A stretch of DNA of 64,000 nucleotides. It comes from Burkholderiaceae bacterium 26. Its GTDB lineage: Bacteria; Pseudomonadota; Gammaproteobacteria; Burkholderiales; Burkholderiaceae. The notes beneath the pieces are model-generated. The model had not been told where the DNA came from, ran no database searches, and saw only the letters and a list, made by a program, of their open reading frames with translations. The DNA lies in assembly GCA_000955795.1 (NCBI GenBank), contig JYOB01000008.1, forward strand, positions 182,561 to 246,560, read 5' to 3'. Positions 10,028 through 19,312 of the stretch are shown one piece after another. The position numbers were made by a program, and so were the translations under genes. Position 1 is the stretch's first letter; each line of letters opens with the position of its first letter.

Positions 10028-10096
10028 TCGTACGTTCGAGCGCTGCACTGCAGCAATCGACCTCGATATCAGGCCTAAAAAAACGAGGTAGGAGAC

Positions 10097-11137
10097 ATGG
10101 GACGTCCTGGAGCAGGAGACACCAAGGGCCGCATTCTGGAAGCCACCGAACTGCTGTTCATCGAGTTCGGCTACGAGGCGATGTCGTTGCGGCAGATCAC
10201 GGCGCGCGCCAAGGTCAATCTGGCTGCGGTCAACTATCACTTCGGCAGCAAGGAAGCGTTGATGCAGTCGGTGCTTGGGCGCAGGCTCGACCCGCTCAAC
10301 ACGCGCCGGCTGGCGCTGCTGACCGCGTGCGAAGAACGCTGGACCAAGGAACAACTGACCTGCGACCACGTGCTCGGCGCGCTGTTTGTGCCGGCGCTGC
10401 AGATGGCGCGCAACCCCGACACCGGCGGCCCTGCGTTCCTGCGCCTGATGGGGCGCGTGTATTCCGACACCTCGCCGTTCGTGCAGAACTATCTGCTCGG
10501 CCACTACGCGCTGGTGTTCGATCGCTTTTTCGAGGCCTTCTCGCGTGCGCTGCCGCACCTGCCGCGCGCAGAACTGGGCTGGCGCCTGCACTTTGCGCTC
10601 AAGGCACTGGCCGGCGTGCTGGCCGGGGACGACCTCAACAACCTGCTGCCGCTGTTCACGCAGGGCAAGACGATGAACGATGCCTCGCTGCTGGCACGCC
10701 TGACGGCGCTGGTGGTGGCCACGCTCAACGCCCCCCTGCCCGGCGAGGCCGGTGCGCTCGACCAGGTGGTCGAACTGGCCGAAGCCCAGGTGCCCACGCC
10801 CGTTGCGCAAGCGGACGATGCCGCCAATGGCAACGACAGCGGCAACGGCGGCTCCGGGCGCCACGTCGGGCACGGCAACGGCCGCAGCGCAGACCGCAGC
10901 CCGACGCACACCACCTCCTCGCCCTTTGCTGGTGACCTGTTCGGCCGCACACCCGCCGCACGCGCAAGCGCCGACAACGCCGCAGACGACCACGACGATC
11001 ATCACGGTGACGACAGCGATGGCGACGGCCCCGCGCCCTCCGCGCGCACCCGGGCATTGGCGGTTCGCCGCAGCAATGCAGCTCGCGCAATCTTCCCGGC
11101 CAACCCAATGCGCCCCTGGCGCAGCCCTAACGCCTGA
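10097..11137 (+). CDS. TetR-family regulator with long acidic/His-rich tail
   Basis: A TetR-type repressor of 346 residues, far longer than the usual 190-230. The HTH (about residues 10-57) includes MSLRQITARAKVNLAAVNYH followed by FGSKEALMQ. The ligand-binding helices run to about residue 215. After that comes a 120-residue low-complexity tail rich in Ala, Asp, His, Gly and Asn (for example AADDHDDHHGDDSDGDG). The start has AGGAG 8 bases upstream. It precedes a beta-oxidation gene set on the same strand, so it is likely the fatty acid or acyl-CoA-responsive regulator of that set (inference). Confidence 0.88.
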   Translation: MGRPGAGDTKGRILEATELLFIEFGYEAMSLRQITARAKVNLAAVNYHFGSKEALMQSVLGRRLDPLNTRRLALLTACEERWTKEQLTCDHVLGALFVPALQMARNPDTGGPAFLRLMGRVYSDTSPFVQNYLLGHYALVFDRFFEAFSRALPHLPRAELGWRLHFALKALAGVLAGDDLNNLLPLFTQGKTMNDASLLARLTALVVATLNAPLPGEAGALDQVVELAEAQVPTPVAQADDAANGNDSGNGGSGRHVGHGNGRSADRSPTHTTSSPFAGDLFGRTPAARASADNAADDHDDHHGDDSDGDGPAPSARTRALAVRRSNAARAIFPANPMRPWRSPNA

Positions 11138-11158
11138 CAACCCAGGCCCGGCCACGAT

Positions 11159-11180
11159 CTCCCGTGTGCAGGCACGGGAG
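11159..11180 (+). other. perfect 8-bp hairpin in fadE leader
   Basis: CTCCCGTG (11159-11166) and CACGGGAG (11173-11180) form a perfect stem with a 6-base loop, 73 bp before the fadE start. No T run follows, so it is not a standard terminator. It may be an operator or an mRNA leader structure. Confidence 0.35.
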
Positions 11181-11253
11181 TCGCTCGGGCAATTGGCAGG
11201 TGCCGCCCGTGTTCGAGACATCCGGCACATAGACGCATCGAATGGAGACCCTC

Positions 11254-13764
11254 ATGACGACGATCTGGATCGTCCTGCTTTGCATCGGCCTGCTCGGGCT
11301 CGCCAGCATGGAAGCCTCGGCATTCGCCTGGCTGGTCGCGACCGCCGTGTGGCTGGTGGCCGGCGCCTGGCTGGGGCTGGCGGGCCCGGTGATGACCACG
11401 GTACTCGCCATCGTTTTTGTGCTGCCGGCGCTGGTACTCGCGCTCAAGCCGCTGCGCCGGGCCCTCATCACGCGCCCGGTGCTGGCGATGTTCCGCAAGA
11501 TCATGCCGGAGATGTCGCAAACGGAGCGCGACGCCATTGAAGCGGGCACCGTCTGGTGGGATGCCGAACTGTTCTCCGGCCGACCCAACTGGTCGCGATT
11601 GCTGTCTTCGCCGCCGCCGCGCCTGTCGGCGGAAGAACAATCTTTCCTCGATGTGGAAACCGAAAAGCTCTGCGACTTGGCCAACGATTGGGAAAGCACG
11701 CAGATCTGGCAGGACCTGTCTCCCGACGCGTGGGCTTATGCGAAGCGTGCCGGCTTCCTCGGCATGATCATCCCGAAGGAATACGGCGGAAAAGGCTTCT
11801 CGGCGTATGCGCATTCGCAAGTCATCATGAAACTGTCGACGCGCTGCTCCGCCGCAGCCGTGTCGGTCATGGTGCCCAACTCACTCGGCCCGGCCGAACT
11901 GCTTCTGCACTACGGCACCGAAGCGCAGAAAAACCATTACCTGCCGCGCCTCGCACGCGGTGAAGAAATTCCCTGCTTTGCACTGACCAACGCGTATGCC
12001 GGCTCCGACGCCGCCGCCATTCCCGATGTGGGCGTGGTCTGCCGCGGTATGCACGAAGGCCGCGAGACGCTCGGCTTTCGCGTGACGTGGAGCAAGCGCT
12101 ACATCACGCTCGGCCCCATCGCAACGGTGCTGGGGCTGGCGTTTCGCGCGGTCGATCCGGATGGCTTGCTCGGTAGCGACAAGGAGCCCGGCATCACCTG
12201 CGCGCTCATCCCGACGAAGCATCCGGGCGTGAACATCGGGCGCCGCCATTGGCCGCTCAACGCGGTGTTCCAGAACGGCCCCAACTCGGGCAAAGACGTA
12301 TTCATTCCCATCGACTGGGTCATCGGTGGCCAGGCGCAGGTGGGCCGTGGCTGGCGCATGCTGATGGAATGCCTGGCAGCGGGCCGTGCGATTTCGCTGC
12401 CGTCGTCCAACGTGGGCATGGCCAAGCTGGCCGTGCGCAGCACCGGTGCGTATGCCGCCGTGCGCCGCCAGTTCCGCACGCCCATCGGCAAGTTCGAGGG
12501 CATTCAGGAGGCGCTCGGCCGCATGGGCGGCAACCTGTACATGATGGACTCGGCGCGACGTCTGTCTGCGCTGGCCGTTGACCTGGGCGAGAAGCCCTCG
12601 GTCATCTCCGCCATTGCCAAGTACCACGTCACCGAACGTGCGCGCGATGTGGTGACCGATGCGATGGACATCGTCGGCGGCAAAGGCATCTGCATGGGGC
12701 CGAACAACTTCCTGGCGCGTGCGTATCAGCAAGTGCCGATCGCCATCACGGTGGAAGGCGCGAACATCATGACGCGCTGCCTGATCATCTTCGGGCAGGG
12801 CGTGATCCGCTGCCATCCGTATGTGCTGCGCGAGATGACGGCCGCGCAAGGCGCCGATTCCCCCGAGACGCTGCGTGCGTTCGATGCAGCGCTGTTCGGC
12901 CACGGCGCGTTCATCGCCGGCAACCTGGTGCGTGCGTTCCTGCATGCGCTCTCCGGCGGGCGCGTGGCAAGCGCACCGGGCAATGCCGCACCGGAAATGC
13001 AGCGGTATTACCAGGCTGTGAACCGCTTCTCGACCGCGCTGGCGCTGCTGTCCGATGTGTCGATGTTCACGCTGGGCGGCACGCTCAAGCGCCGCGAGAG
13101 CATCACCGGCCGGCTGGGCGACATCCTCTCGCAGATGTACCTGATCTCGTCCACGCTCAAGCGCTTTGAAGATGAAGGCCGCCCCGCCGAGGACGCGCCA
13201 CTCGTCCATTGGTCGGTGCAGGACGCGCTGGTGAAGGCGCACGATGCGCTCGACGGCGTGTTGGCCAACTTCCCGAACGCGGGCATCGCGGCGCTGCTGC
13301 GTGTGCTGATCTTCCCGTTCGGCACGCCGTATCGCAAACCATCGGATGCGCTGGCTGCGCAGGTTGCCGAGCTGATGCAAACGCCGGGCGCTGTGCGCGA
13401 TCGCCTGCTGGCCGACTCGTATTGCCCGACACCCGAGGTCGACCCCATCGCCTATGGCGAAGCGGCCTTCCGCCTGCAACCCGCGGTGGATGCGATCGAG
13501 CAACGCTTGAAACCGGCCATCCGCGCAGGCAAGCTGCCGCCGGTGCCACAAAGCCTGCCCGATTTCGAAACCTGGACCGCGCAAGCCGTCGCACAAAACC
13601 TTATCGACGAAGGCGAACGCAAACAACTGTGCGACTACGCGCGCTACGGTGAACACGCAGTCGCCGTGGATGACTTCCCGCCCGACTTCAACCTGATGGC
13701 CGACCTGCAGCGCCGCAAGGATGCGCTCGATGCCCTGCAGGCTGCCGAGCGCCGCGCAGCCTGA
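11254..13764 (+). CDS. fadE: acyl-CoA dehydrogenase FadE, membrane-anchored
   Basis: An 836-residue acyl-CoA dehydrogenase of the E. coli FadE type (814 residues there), catalysing the first beta-oxidation step, acyl-CoA to trans-2-enoyl-CoA with FAD. Three hydrophobic segments at about residues 2-65 should anchor it in the inner membrane. The catalytic domain spans about 100-560 (PKEYGGKGFSAYAHSQVI and ALTNAYAGSDAAAIPD are typical), then a family-specific C-terminal region. The start at 11254 has GGAG at proper distance; an ATG four codons earlier overlaps that site. First gene of a beta-oxidation run. Confidence 0.93.
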   Translation: MTTIWIVLLCIGLLGLASMEASAFAWLVATAVWLVAGAWLGLAGPVMTTVLAIVFVLPALVLALKPLRRALITRPVLAMFRKIMPEMSQTERDAIEAGTVWWDAELFSGRPNWSRLLSSPPPRLSAEEQSFLDVETEKLCDLANDWESTQIWQDLSPDAWAYAKRAGFLGMIIPKEYGGKGFSAYAHSQVIMKLSTRCSAAAVSVMVPNSLGPAELLLHYGTEAQKNHYLPRLARGEEIPCFALTNAYAGSDAAAIPDVGVVCRGMHEGRETLGFRVTWSKRYITLGPIATVLGLAFRAVDPDGLLGSDKEPGITCALIPTKHPGVNIGRRHWPLNAVFQNGPNSGKDVFIPIDWVIGGQAQVGRGWRMLMECLAAGRAISLPSSNVGMAKLAVRSTGAYAAVRRQFRTPIGKFEGIQEALGRMGGNLYMMDSARRLSALAVDLGEKPSVISAIAKYHVTERARDVVTDAMDIVGGKGICMGPNNFLARAYQQVPIAITVEGANIMTRCLIIFGQGVIRCHPYVLREMTAAQGADSPETLRAFDAALFGHGAFIAGNLVRAFLHALSGGRVASAPGNAAPEMQRYYQAVNRFSTALALLSDVSMFTLGGTLKRRESITGRLGDILSQMYLISSTLKRFEDEGRPAEDAPLVHWSVQDALVKAHDALDGVLANFPNAGIAALLRVLIFPFGTPYRKPSDALAAQVAELMQTPGAVRDRLLADSYCPTPEVDPIAYGEAAFRLQPAVDAIEQRLKPAIRAGKLPPVPQSLPDFETWTAQAVAQNLIDEGERKQLCDYARYGEHAVAVDDFPPDFNLMADLQRRKDALDALQAAERRAA

Positions 13765-13798
13765 TGGCCCAGGGGCCTGACAAACGACAACAACAACG

Positions 13799-15211
13799 AT
13801 GCAAGACAAGTACCTCGATTTCGTCGGTTCCGGTTTCGGCAAGTGGCTGTCGGCCAATCTCGGCCTGCCGCAGCCCGTGCCGTTGCGCCGTTATGTGCCC
13901 GGGGAACCGGAATTTGTCGGGCCGTTTCTGGTGGGCGCGGCGCCGGGTGGCTCCATGCGTGAGACGCTCGCCGCGCTGTTTGCCGAGGCCGGCGTACCCA
14001 CGCGCTTTCATGAAAGCGATCCGGAATGGCTCGGCGCTGCCAATCGGCACGGGCAGATCACCGGCCGCTTTGTCGCGCCCACGGGCAAGGACGGCGACGC
14101 GTTCGATCGCATTGGCGGCATCGTTTTCGATGCCACGGGCATTGCGTCGATCGACGGCCTCGACGCGCTGTATCACGTGTTCCACGATGGCGTGCGCGCC
14201 ATCGGCCGGTGTGGCCGCGTGGTCGTAATCGGTCGCCCGCCGGAAGGCTGCAAGACGCCCGAAGTGGCGATTGCGCAGCGCGCGCTGGAAGGGCTCACGC
14301 GCTCGCTCGGAAAGGAAGTCAGGCGCGGCTGCACGGCGCAGCTCGTCTACGTAGCGGAGGGTGCGGAAAACGTGGCCGCGTCGACGCTGCGCTTTCTGCT
14401 GTCGGCACGCTCGGCGTATGTGTCGGGGCAGGTGGTGCGCGTGCATCGCGCCGCATCGGTCTCGGTGGATTGGCAGAAGCCGCTCGCGGGGCGCACCGCG
14501 CTGGTCACCGGCGCCTCGCGCGGCATCGGTGCAGCCATTGCGCACGTGTTGGCGCGTGATGGGGCGCGCGTGCTGTGCCTGGATGTGCCCGCCGCGCAGG
14601 AAGCGCTGAACGCCGTCGCGCAGGAGATCGGCGGTGAAGCCATGGCTTACGACATTGCCGCGCCCGAGACGCCCGCCCTGCTCGCGCAGCAACTTGCTGC
14701 ATTGGGCGGCGTCGACATCCTCGTGCACAACGCGGGCATCACGCGCGACAAGACCATCGCCCGCATGACCGAACCCGCGTGGCGCAGCGTGCTCGACATC
14801 AACCTCACAGCGCAATTGCGCATCAACGACGCGCTGCTTGCGGCCAATGCGCTGCATGCAGGCGGGGCCATCGTGTGCGTGTCGTCCATCAGCGGCATTG
14901 CGGGCAACCTGGGGCAGACCAACTACGCGACATCGAAGGCTGGCGTGATTGGCCTCGTGCAGGCTGCCGCCCCGTTGCTGGCCGAACGCGGCATCACCAT
15001 CAACGCCGTGGCGCCGGGCTTTATCGAAACGCAGATGACAGCGGCCGTGCCGTTTGCCATCCGGGAAGCCGGCCGCCGCATGAACGCGATGAGCCAGGGC
15101 GGCCAGCCGGTCGACGTGGCCGAGACGATTGCGTGGTTCGCCAACCCCGCGTCGAACGGCGTGACAGGCAACATCGTGCGCGTGTGCGGGCAAAGCCTGC
15201 TGGGAGCCTGA
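13799..15211 (+). CDS. high-molecular-weight 3-oxoacyl reductase (FabG4 type)
   Basis: A 470-residue short-chain dehydrogenase with a non-catalytic N-terminal half (about 1-225) and a classical SDR half. The cofactor motif TGASRGIGAA is at 237-246 and the catalytic Ser363, Tyr376 and Lys380 lie in VSSISGIAGN and TNYATSK. This two-domain form is the HMwFabG (FabG4) type described in mycobacteria, which reduces or oxidises 3-oxoacyl-CoA with NAD(H). In this locus it most likely acts as the 3-hydroxyacyl-CoA dehydrogenase of beta-oxidation. It begins 34 bp after fadE. Confidence 0.9.
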   Translation: MQDKYLDFVGSGFGKWLSANLGLPQPVPLRRYVPGEPEFVGPFLVGAAPGGSMRETLAALFAEAGVPTRFHESDPEWLGAANRHGQITGRFVAPTGKDGDAFDRIGGIVFDATGIASIDGLDALYHVFHDGVRAIGRCGRVVVIGRPPEGCKTPEVAIAQRALEGLTRSLGKEVRRGCTAQLVYVAEGAENVAASTLRFLLSARSAYVSGQVVRVHRAASVSVDWQKPLAGRTALVTGASRGIGAAIAHVLARDGARVLCLDVPAAQEALNAVAQEIGGEAMAYDIAAPETPALLAQQLAALGGVDILVHNAGITRDKTIARMTEPAWRSVLDINLTAQLRINDALLAANALHAGGAIVCVSSISGIAGNLGQTNYATSKAGVIGLVQAAAPLLAERGITINAVAPGFIETQMTAAVPFAIREAGRRMNAMSQGGQPVDVAETIAWFANPASNGVTGNIVRVCGQSLLGA

Positions 15212-15218
15212 GGCGACC

Positions 15219-16139
15219 ATGCGCTCGCTAGCCCTGCCCTATCCGATGATCGCGACCCAGACGCTGGTGACCGAGCCGCCGTCGCCGGGTGCACTGGCGT
15301 GGCGCGCGCTGTTGTCGCAACGCAAGGGCAGGCGCGGCGGGCCGCTGCCCCGCCACACGCTGGTGCGCCGGGAAGTGCCGCTTGAGGCCGAACACATCGC
15401 GCAGTACGCGGCGGTGTGCGGTTTCTCCTCGGCGCATGGCGTACCGATGACATATCCGCATCTGCTGGGCTTTCCGTTGCAACTGATGCTGATGACGGAA
15501 TCGGCGTTTCCGTATCCGGTGATCGGCCTGGTTCACCTGTGCAACACGATCCGCCAGCACCAGCATCTGCAGGCTGGCGAGCGCGTGCGCGTGGAAGTGC
15601 GCCCACGCAGATTGTTCCACCATGCACGCGGGCAGGCGTTCGCTATTGAAACGACCGTCATCAGAGGCAGTGCGGTGGTGTGGGAATCGCTTTCCACGTA
15701 TCTGCGCGTGGGCGTGTCTTCTCCGCAGGGTGCGCCGTTGATTGCGCTGCCAAATGCGCAGGACTTGTCGCCCGTCGGCCACTGGGATGTGCCTGCCGAC
15801 ACCGGCCGACGCTACGCCGGTGTGTCTGGCGACTGGAACCCCATCCACGTATCCAACATCGGCGCGAAGCTGTTCGGCTTTGCGCAGCCCATTGCCCACG
15901 GAATGTGGACGAAGGCCCGTGCGCTGGCCGCGCTGCTGCCGGCCGCGCCGCTCACGCAAGGCGAAGTGGTGGCCGAGTTCAAAACGCCGCTATCGCTGCC
16001 CGGGGCGGCGACGCTGTGGCAAGCCAGCGAAGCGACTCCCGGTCGCGCATTTGAAGTGCGCAACGCTGCGGGCGACAAACCCTATCTGCGCGGCATGCTG
16101 ACGCTGCCGCAAGCACAACAAGAAAACACGGGAGACTGA
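15219..16139 (+). CDS. MaoC-like (R)-specific enoyl-CoA hydratase
   Basis: A 306-residue MaoC-family hydratase with two hot-dog folds. The hydratase-2 catalytic motif is visible near residue 205 (SGDWNPIHV, with the Asp/His pair, then GFAQPIAHGMW). The N-terminal half (15-150) resembles the degenerate first hot dog of HtdX-type proteins. It should hydrate trans-2-enoyl-CoA to 3-hydroxyacyl-CoA. The start lies 7 bases after the reductase stop with GAGG upstream, so the two are translationally close. Confidence 0.88.
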   Translation: MRSLALPYPMIATQTLVTEPPSPGALAWRALLSQRKGRRGGPLPRHTLVRREVPLEAEHIAQYAAVCGFSSAHGVPMTYPHLLGFPLQLMLMTESAFPYPVIGLVHLCNTIRQHQHLQAGERVRVEVRPRRLFHHARGQAFAIETTVIRGSAVVWESLSTYLRVGVSSPQGAPLIALPNAQDLSPVGHWDVPADTGRRYAGVSGDWNPIHVSNIGAKLFGFAQPIAHGMWTKARALAALLPAAPLTQGEVVAEFKTPLSLPGAATLWQASEATPGRAFEVRNAAGDKPYLRGMLTLPQAQQENTGD

Positions 16140-16143
16140 AACC

Positions 16144-17463
16144 ATGCTCGTCAACGCGCAGGTGCGCCGCGTCGCCATCCTCGGGGGTAACCGCATTCCG
16201 TTCGCGCGCTCGAACACGGCCTACGCCACGGCGTCGAACCAGCAGATGCTGACCGCCGCGCTGCAGGGCCTGATCGACCGCTTCAACCTGCACGGCCAGC
16301 GCCTGGATGAAGTCGTGGCCGGCGCAGTCATCAAGCACGCGCGCGATTTCAACCTCACGCGCGAAACGGTGCTCTCAACCACGCTCGCCAAGCAGACACC
16401 CGCATACGACATCCAGCAGGCATGCGGCACGGGGCTGGAAGCGGCCATCCTCGTCGCCAACAAGATCGCGCTGGGGCAGATCGACGTGGGCATTGCCGGC
16501 GGCACGGATACCACGTCCGATGCGCCCGTTGGGCTCAACGAGAAGATGCGCAAGATCCTGCTGGAGGCCAACCGGGCCAAGTCCACCGGCGCGCGCGTCA
16601 AAGCGCTGGCCGGCCTGCGGCCGTCGATGTTCGTGCGCCCCCTGCTGCCGCGCAACAGCGAGCCGCGCACCGGCCTGTCGATGGGCGAACACTGCGAGTT
16701 GATGGCCAAGCGCTGGGGTATCCGCCGCGAAGATCAGGACGCGCTGGCCCTGCGCAGCCACCACAACCTCACAGCTGCCTACGAGCGCGGTTTCTTCACC
16801 GACCTGATGACCGCCCACCTGGGGCTGGATCGCGACAACAATCTGCGCAGCAACTTGACCATCGAGCAACTGGCGAAGCTGCAGCCCGTGTTCGATCGCA
16901 GCGCGGCCGGCACCATGACCGCCGGCAACTCCACGCCGCTCACCGACGGCGCATCGTGCGTGCTGCTTGCCAGCGAAGACTGGGCGCGTGCGCACAACCT
17001 GCCCGTCCTCGCCTACATGACCTGCGCGGATACGGCTGCCGTCGATTTTTTCAGCGGCACGCCTGAGCAAAACGAAGGGCTCTTGATGGCACCGGCCTAT
17101 GCCGTCTCGCGCATGCTGCAACGCGCGGGGCTCACGCTGCAGGACTTCGATTACTACGAGATCCACGAAGCCTTTGCCGCCCAGGTACTCAGCACGCTGG
17201 CCGCCTGGGAATCGCCCGAATACTGCCGCGAAAAGCTCGGTCGCAATGCACCCATGGGCAGCATCGACCGCAGCAAGCTCAACGTGAACGGCAGCTCGCT
17301 TGGCACCGGCCATCCGTTTGCCGCCACGGGCGGGCGCATTGTTGCCACGCTGGCCAAGATGCTGGCGCAGCGCGGCAGCGGGCGCGGGCTGGTGTCGATC
17401 TGCGCTGCGGGCGGACAAGGTGTCGTGGCCATTCTGGAGCGCCCCGAAACGATGTCGCATTGA
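16144..17463 (+). CDS. acetyl-CoA C-acyltransferase (thiolase, FadI/FadA2-like)
   Basis: A 439-residue thiolase cleaving 3-oxoacyl-CoA to acetyl-CoA and a shortened acyl-CoA. The nucleophile is Cys94 in QQACGTGLEA; the other active-site blocks are YYEIHEAFAAQ, GTGHPFAATGGR and the second Cys in ICAAGGQG. All are intact. It starts 4 bases after the hydratase stop. The length fits FadI-type and FadA2-type thiolases rather than the shorter biosynthetic PhaA type. Confidence 0.93.
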   Translation: MLVNAQVRRVAILGGNRIPFARSNTAYATASNQQMLTAALQGLIDRFNLHGQRLDEVVAGAVIKHARDFNLTRETVLSTTLAKQTPAYDIQQACGTGLEAAILVANKIALGQIDVGIAGGTDTTSDAPVGLNEKMRKILLEANRAKSTGARVKALAGLRPSMFVRPLLPRNSEPRTGLSMGEHCELMAKRWGIRREDQDALALRSHHNLTAAYERGFFTDLMTAHLGLDRDNNLRSNLTIEQLAKLQPVFDRSAAGTMTAGNSTPLTDGASCVLLASEDWARAHNLPVLAYMTCADTAAVDFFSGTPEQNEGLLMAPAYAVSRMLQRAGLTLQDFDYYEIHEAFAAQVLSTLAAWESPEYCREKLGRNAPMGSIDRSKLNVNGSSLGTGHPFAATGGRIVATLAKMLAQRGSGRGLVSICAAGGQGVVAILERPETMSH

Positions 17464-17504
17464 ACCTTCGGGCCAATACGGGAACGGCCCGACCCGAGAA
17501 CCCG

Positions 17505-17536
17505 CGCGGCACATAACAAAACCACGCCGCGTTTTT
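17505..17536 (+). terminator. weak terminator-like hairpin between thiolase gene and fadD
   Basis: CGCGGC (17505-17510) and GCCGCG (17526-17531) form a 6-bp stem with a 15-base A-rich loop followed by five Ts. It ends 16 bp before the fadD start and could limit read-through into fadD. It is short, so uncertain. Confidence 0.4.
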
Positions 17537-17552
17537 CATGGACGGAGACACC

Positions 17553-19292
17553 ATGAACACCGTTGCCGACCGCAACAGCCTTACCGACCGCATCTGGCTG
17601 AAGTCGTACCCCGAGGGCGTACCCGCCGAGATCAATCCCGATCGCTATCACTCGCTGGCCGAGGTGTTTCGCGAATCGGTGGAGAAGTACCGCACCCGCG
17701 TCGCCTACGTGAGTGTCGGCACCGAGATGACCTACGACGAATGCGAACGGCAAGCCAAGCGGTTTGCGGCATGGCTGCAATCGCGCGGCGTGAAGAAAGG
17801 CGACCGCGTGGCGATCATGCTGCCCAACAGCCTGCAATACCCGGTGTGCCTGTTCGGCACGCTGCTGGCCGGCGCCATCGTCGTCAACGTCAACCCGCTG
17901 TACACGGTGCCAGAACTGGCGCACCAGCTGCGCGATTCCGGCGCGCAGACAATCGTCGTGCTGGAGAACTTCGCCCGCACGCTGGAGCAGGCGCTGCCCG
18001 GCAGCGATATCCGCAACATCGTCATTACCGGCATTGGCGATCTGATGGGCGGCGCGATCAACCTCAAGGGCCGCGCGCTGAACTTCGTGATGCGCCACGT
18101 GCAGAAGCAGGTGCCGCCCTACAAGCTGCCGTCGCCGGTCTGGCTGCGCGATGCGCTGGCCGTGGGCGGCTCACGCGCGATGCAGCCGCTGCAACTGGCG
18201 CCGGAAGACATTGCCTTCCTGCAATACACCGGCGGCACCACGGGCGTGGCCAAGGGCGCGATGCTCACCCACCGCAACATCATCGCCAACCTGCTGCAGG
18301 CCGAAGAGTGGTCCAAGAGCATGCTCAACGGCGGCGTGGAAACCAACGTCACGCTGCTGCCGCTGTATCACATCTTCTCGCTCACGGTGAACCTGCTGAT
18401 GTTCATGACGCTTGGCGGGCGCAATATCCTGATCGCCAATCCGCGTGACACCAAACGCGTGATCTTCATCCTGCGCAACGAGCGCTTCTCGGGCATTGCA
18501 GGTGTGAACACGCTGTTCAATGCGCTGCTGGAAGATCCGGACTTTGCCAAGCGCGATTTCTCGGCCATGAAGATCACCATCGGTGGCGGCATGGCAGTGC
18601 AGCGTGCGATTGCGCAGCGCTGGAAAGACGTCACGGGCCACACCATCGTTGAAGGCTATGGGCTGACGGAATGCTCGCCGGTCGTGTCGATGAACCCACC
18701 GCAGGTGACCGAATTCAGCGGCACGATCGGGCTGCCCGCGCCGTCCACCGAAGTGCGCTTCAAGCGCGACGACGGCACGATCGCGCCGCTGGGCGAACCA
18801 GGCGAACTGCAGGTGCGTGGGCCGCAAGTCATGCGCGGCTACTGGCAGCGCCCCGATGAAACTGCCAAATCCATCGACGCTGAAGGCTGGTTCTCGACCG
18901 GCGACATCGGCGTGATGGACGCCAACGGCTACATCCGCCTGATCGACCGCAAGAAGGACATGATCCTGGTCTCGGGTTTCAACGTGTATCCGAACGAGAT
19001 CGAAGACGTGGTGGCGCTGCACCCTGAAGTGCTGGAGGTGGCGGCCATTGGCGTGCCCGACCCGGTAGCTGGCGAGCGCGTGAAGATCATCGTGGTGCCG
19101 CGCACGGGCGCTCTGACCGAGCCCGCGCTGCTCGAACACTGCCGCGCCCATCTGACCGGCTACAAGATGCCGCGCATCGTCGAGTTCCGCCACGAAGAGC
19201 TGCCCAAGTCGACCGTGGGCAAGATCCTGCGCCGCGAGCTGCGCGATGCCGATCCGGACATCAAGCGCGCCCGCGCACAGGCGCAGCAATAA
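17553..19292 (+). CDS. fadD: long-chain fatty acid-CoA ligase FadD
   Basis: A 579-residue acyl-CoA synthetase that activates long-chain fatty acids with ATP and CoA. The adenylate-forming signature YTGGTTGVAKGAMLTH, the ATP/AMP motif VEGYGLTECSP and the fatty acyl-CoA synthetase motif (WFSTGDIGVMDANGYIRLID, then RKKDMILVSGFNVYP) are intact. The ATG at 17553 is preceded by GGAGAC; an in-frame ATG five codons earlier lacks a site. It follows the thiolase gene and feeds the pathway encoded upstream. Confidence 0.94.
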   Translation: MNTVADRNSLTDRIWLKSYPEGVPAEINPDRYHSLAEVFRESVEKYRTRVAYVSVGTEMTYDECERQAKRFAAWLQSRGVKKGDRVAIMLPNSLQYPVCLFGTLLAGAIVVNVNPLYTVPELAHQLRDSGAQTIVVLENFARTLEQALPGSDIRNIVITGIGDLMGGAINLKGRALNFVMRHVQKQVPPYKLPSPVWLRDALAVGGSRAMQPLQLAPEDIAFLQYTGGTTGVAKGAMLTHRNIIANLLQAEEWSKSMLNGGVETNVTLLPLYHIFSLTVNLLMFMTLGGRNILIANPRDTKRVIFILRNERFSGIAGVNTLFNALLEDPDFAKRDFSAMKITIGGGMAVQRAIAQRWKDVTGHTIVEGYGLTECSPVVSMNPPQVTEFSGTIGLPAPSTEVRFKRDDGTIAPLGEPGELQVRGPQVMRGYWQRPDETAKSIDAEGWFSTGDIGVMDANGYIRLIDRKKDMILVSGFNVYPNEIEDVVALHPEVLEVAAIGVPDPVAGERVKIIVVPRTGALTEPALLEHCRAHLTGYKMPRIVEFRHEELPKSTVGKILRRELRDADPDIKRARAQAQQ

Positions 19293-19312
19293 CGCCAACA
19301 CTGGAGACCCGT

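Noticed and set aside
11881-13857. 658-codon minus-strand frame opposite fadE
   Set aside because: Shadow frame; no domain, no start signal, and it spans the end of one real gene and the start of another.
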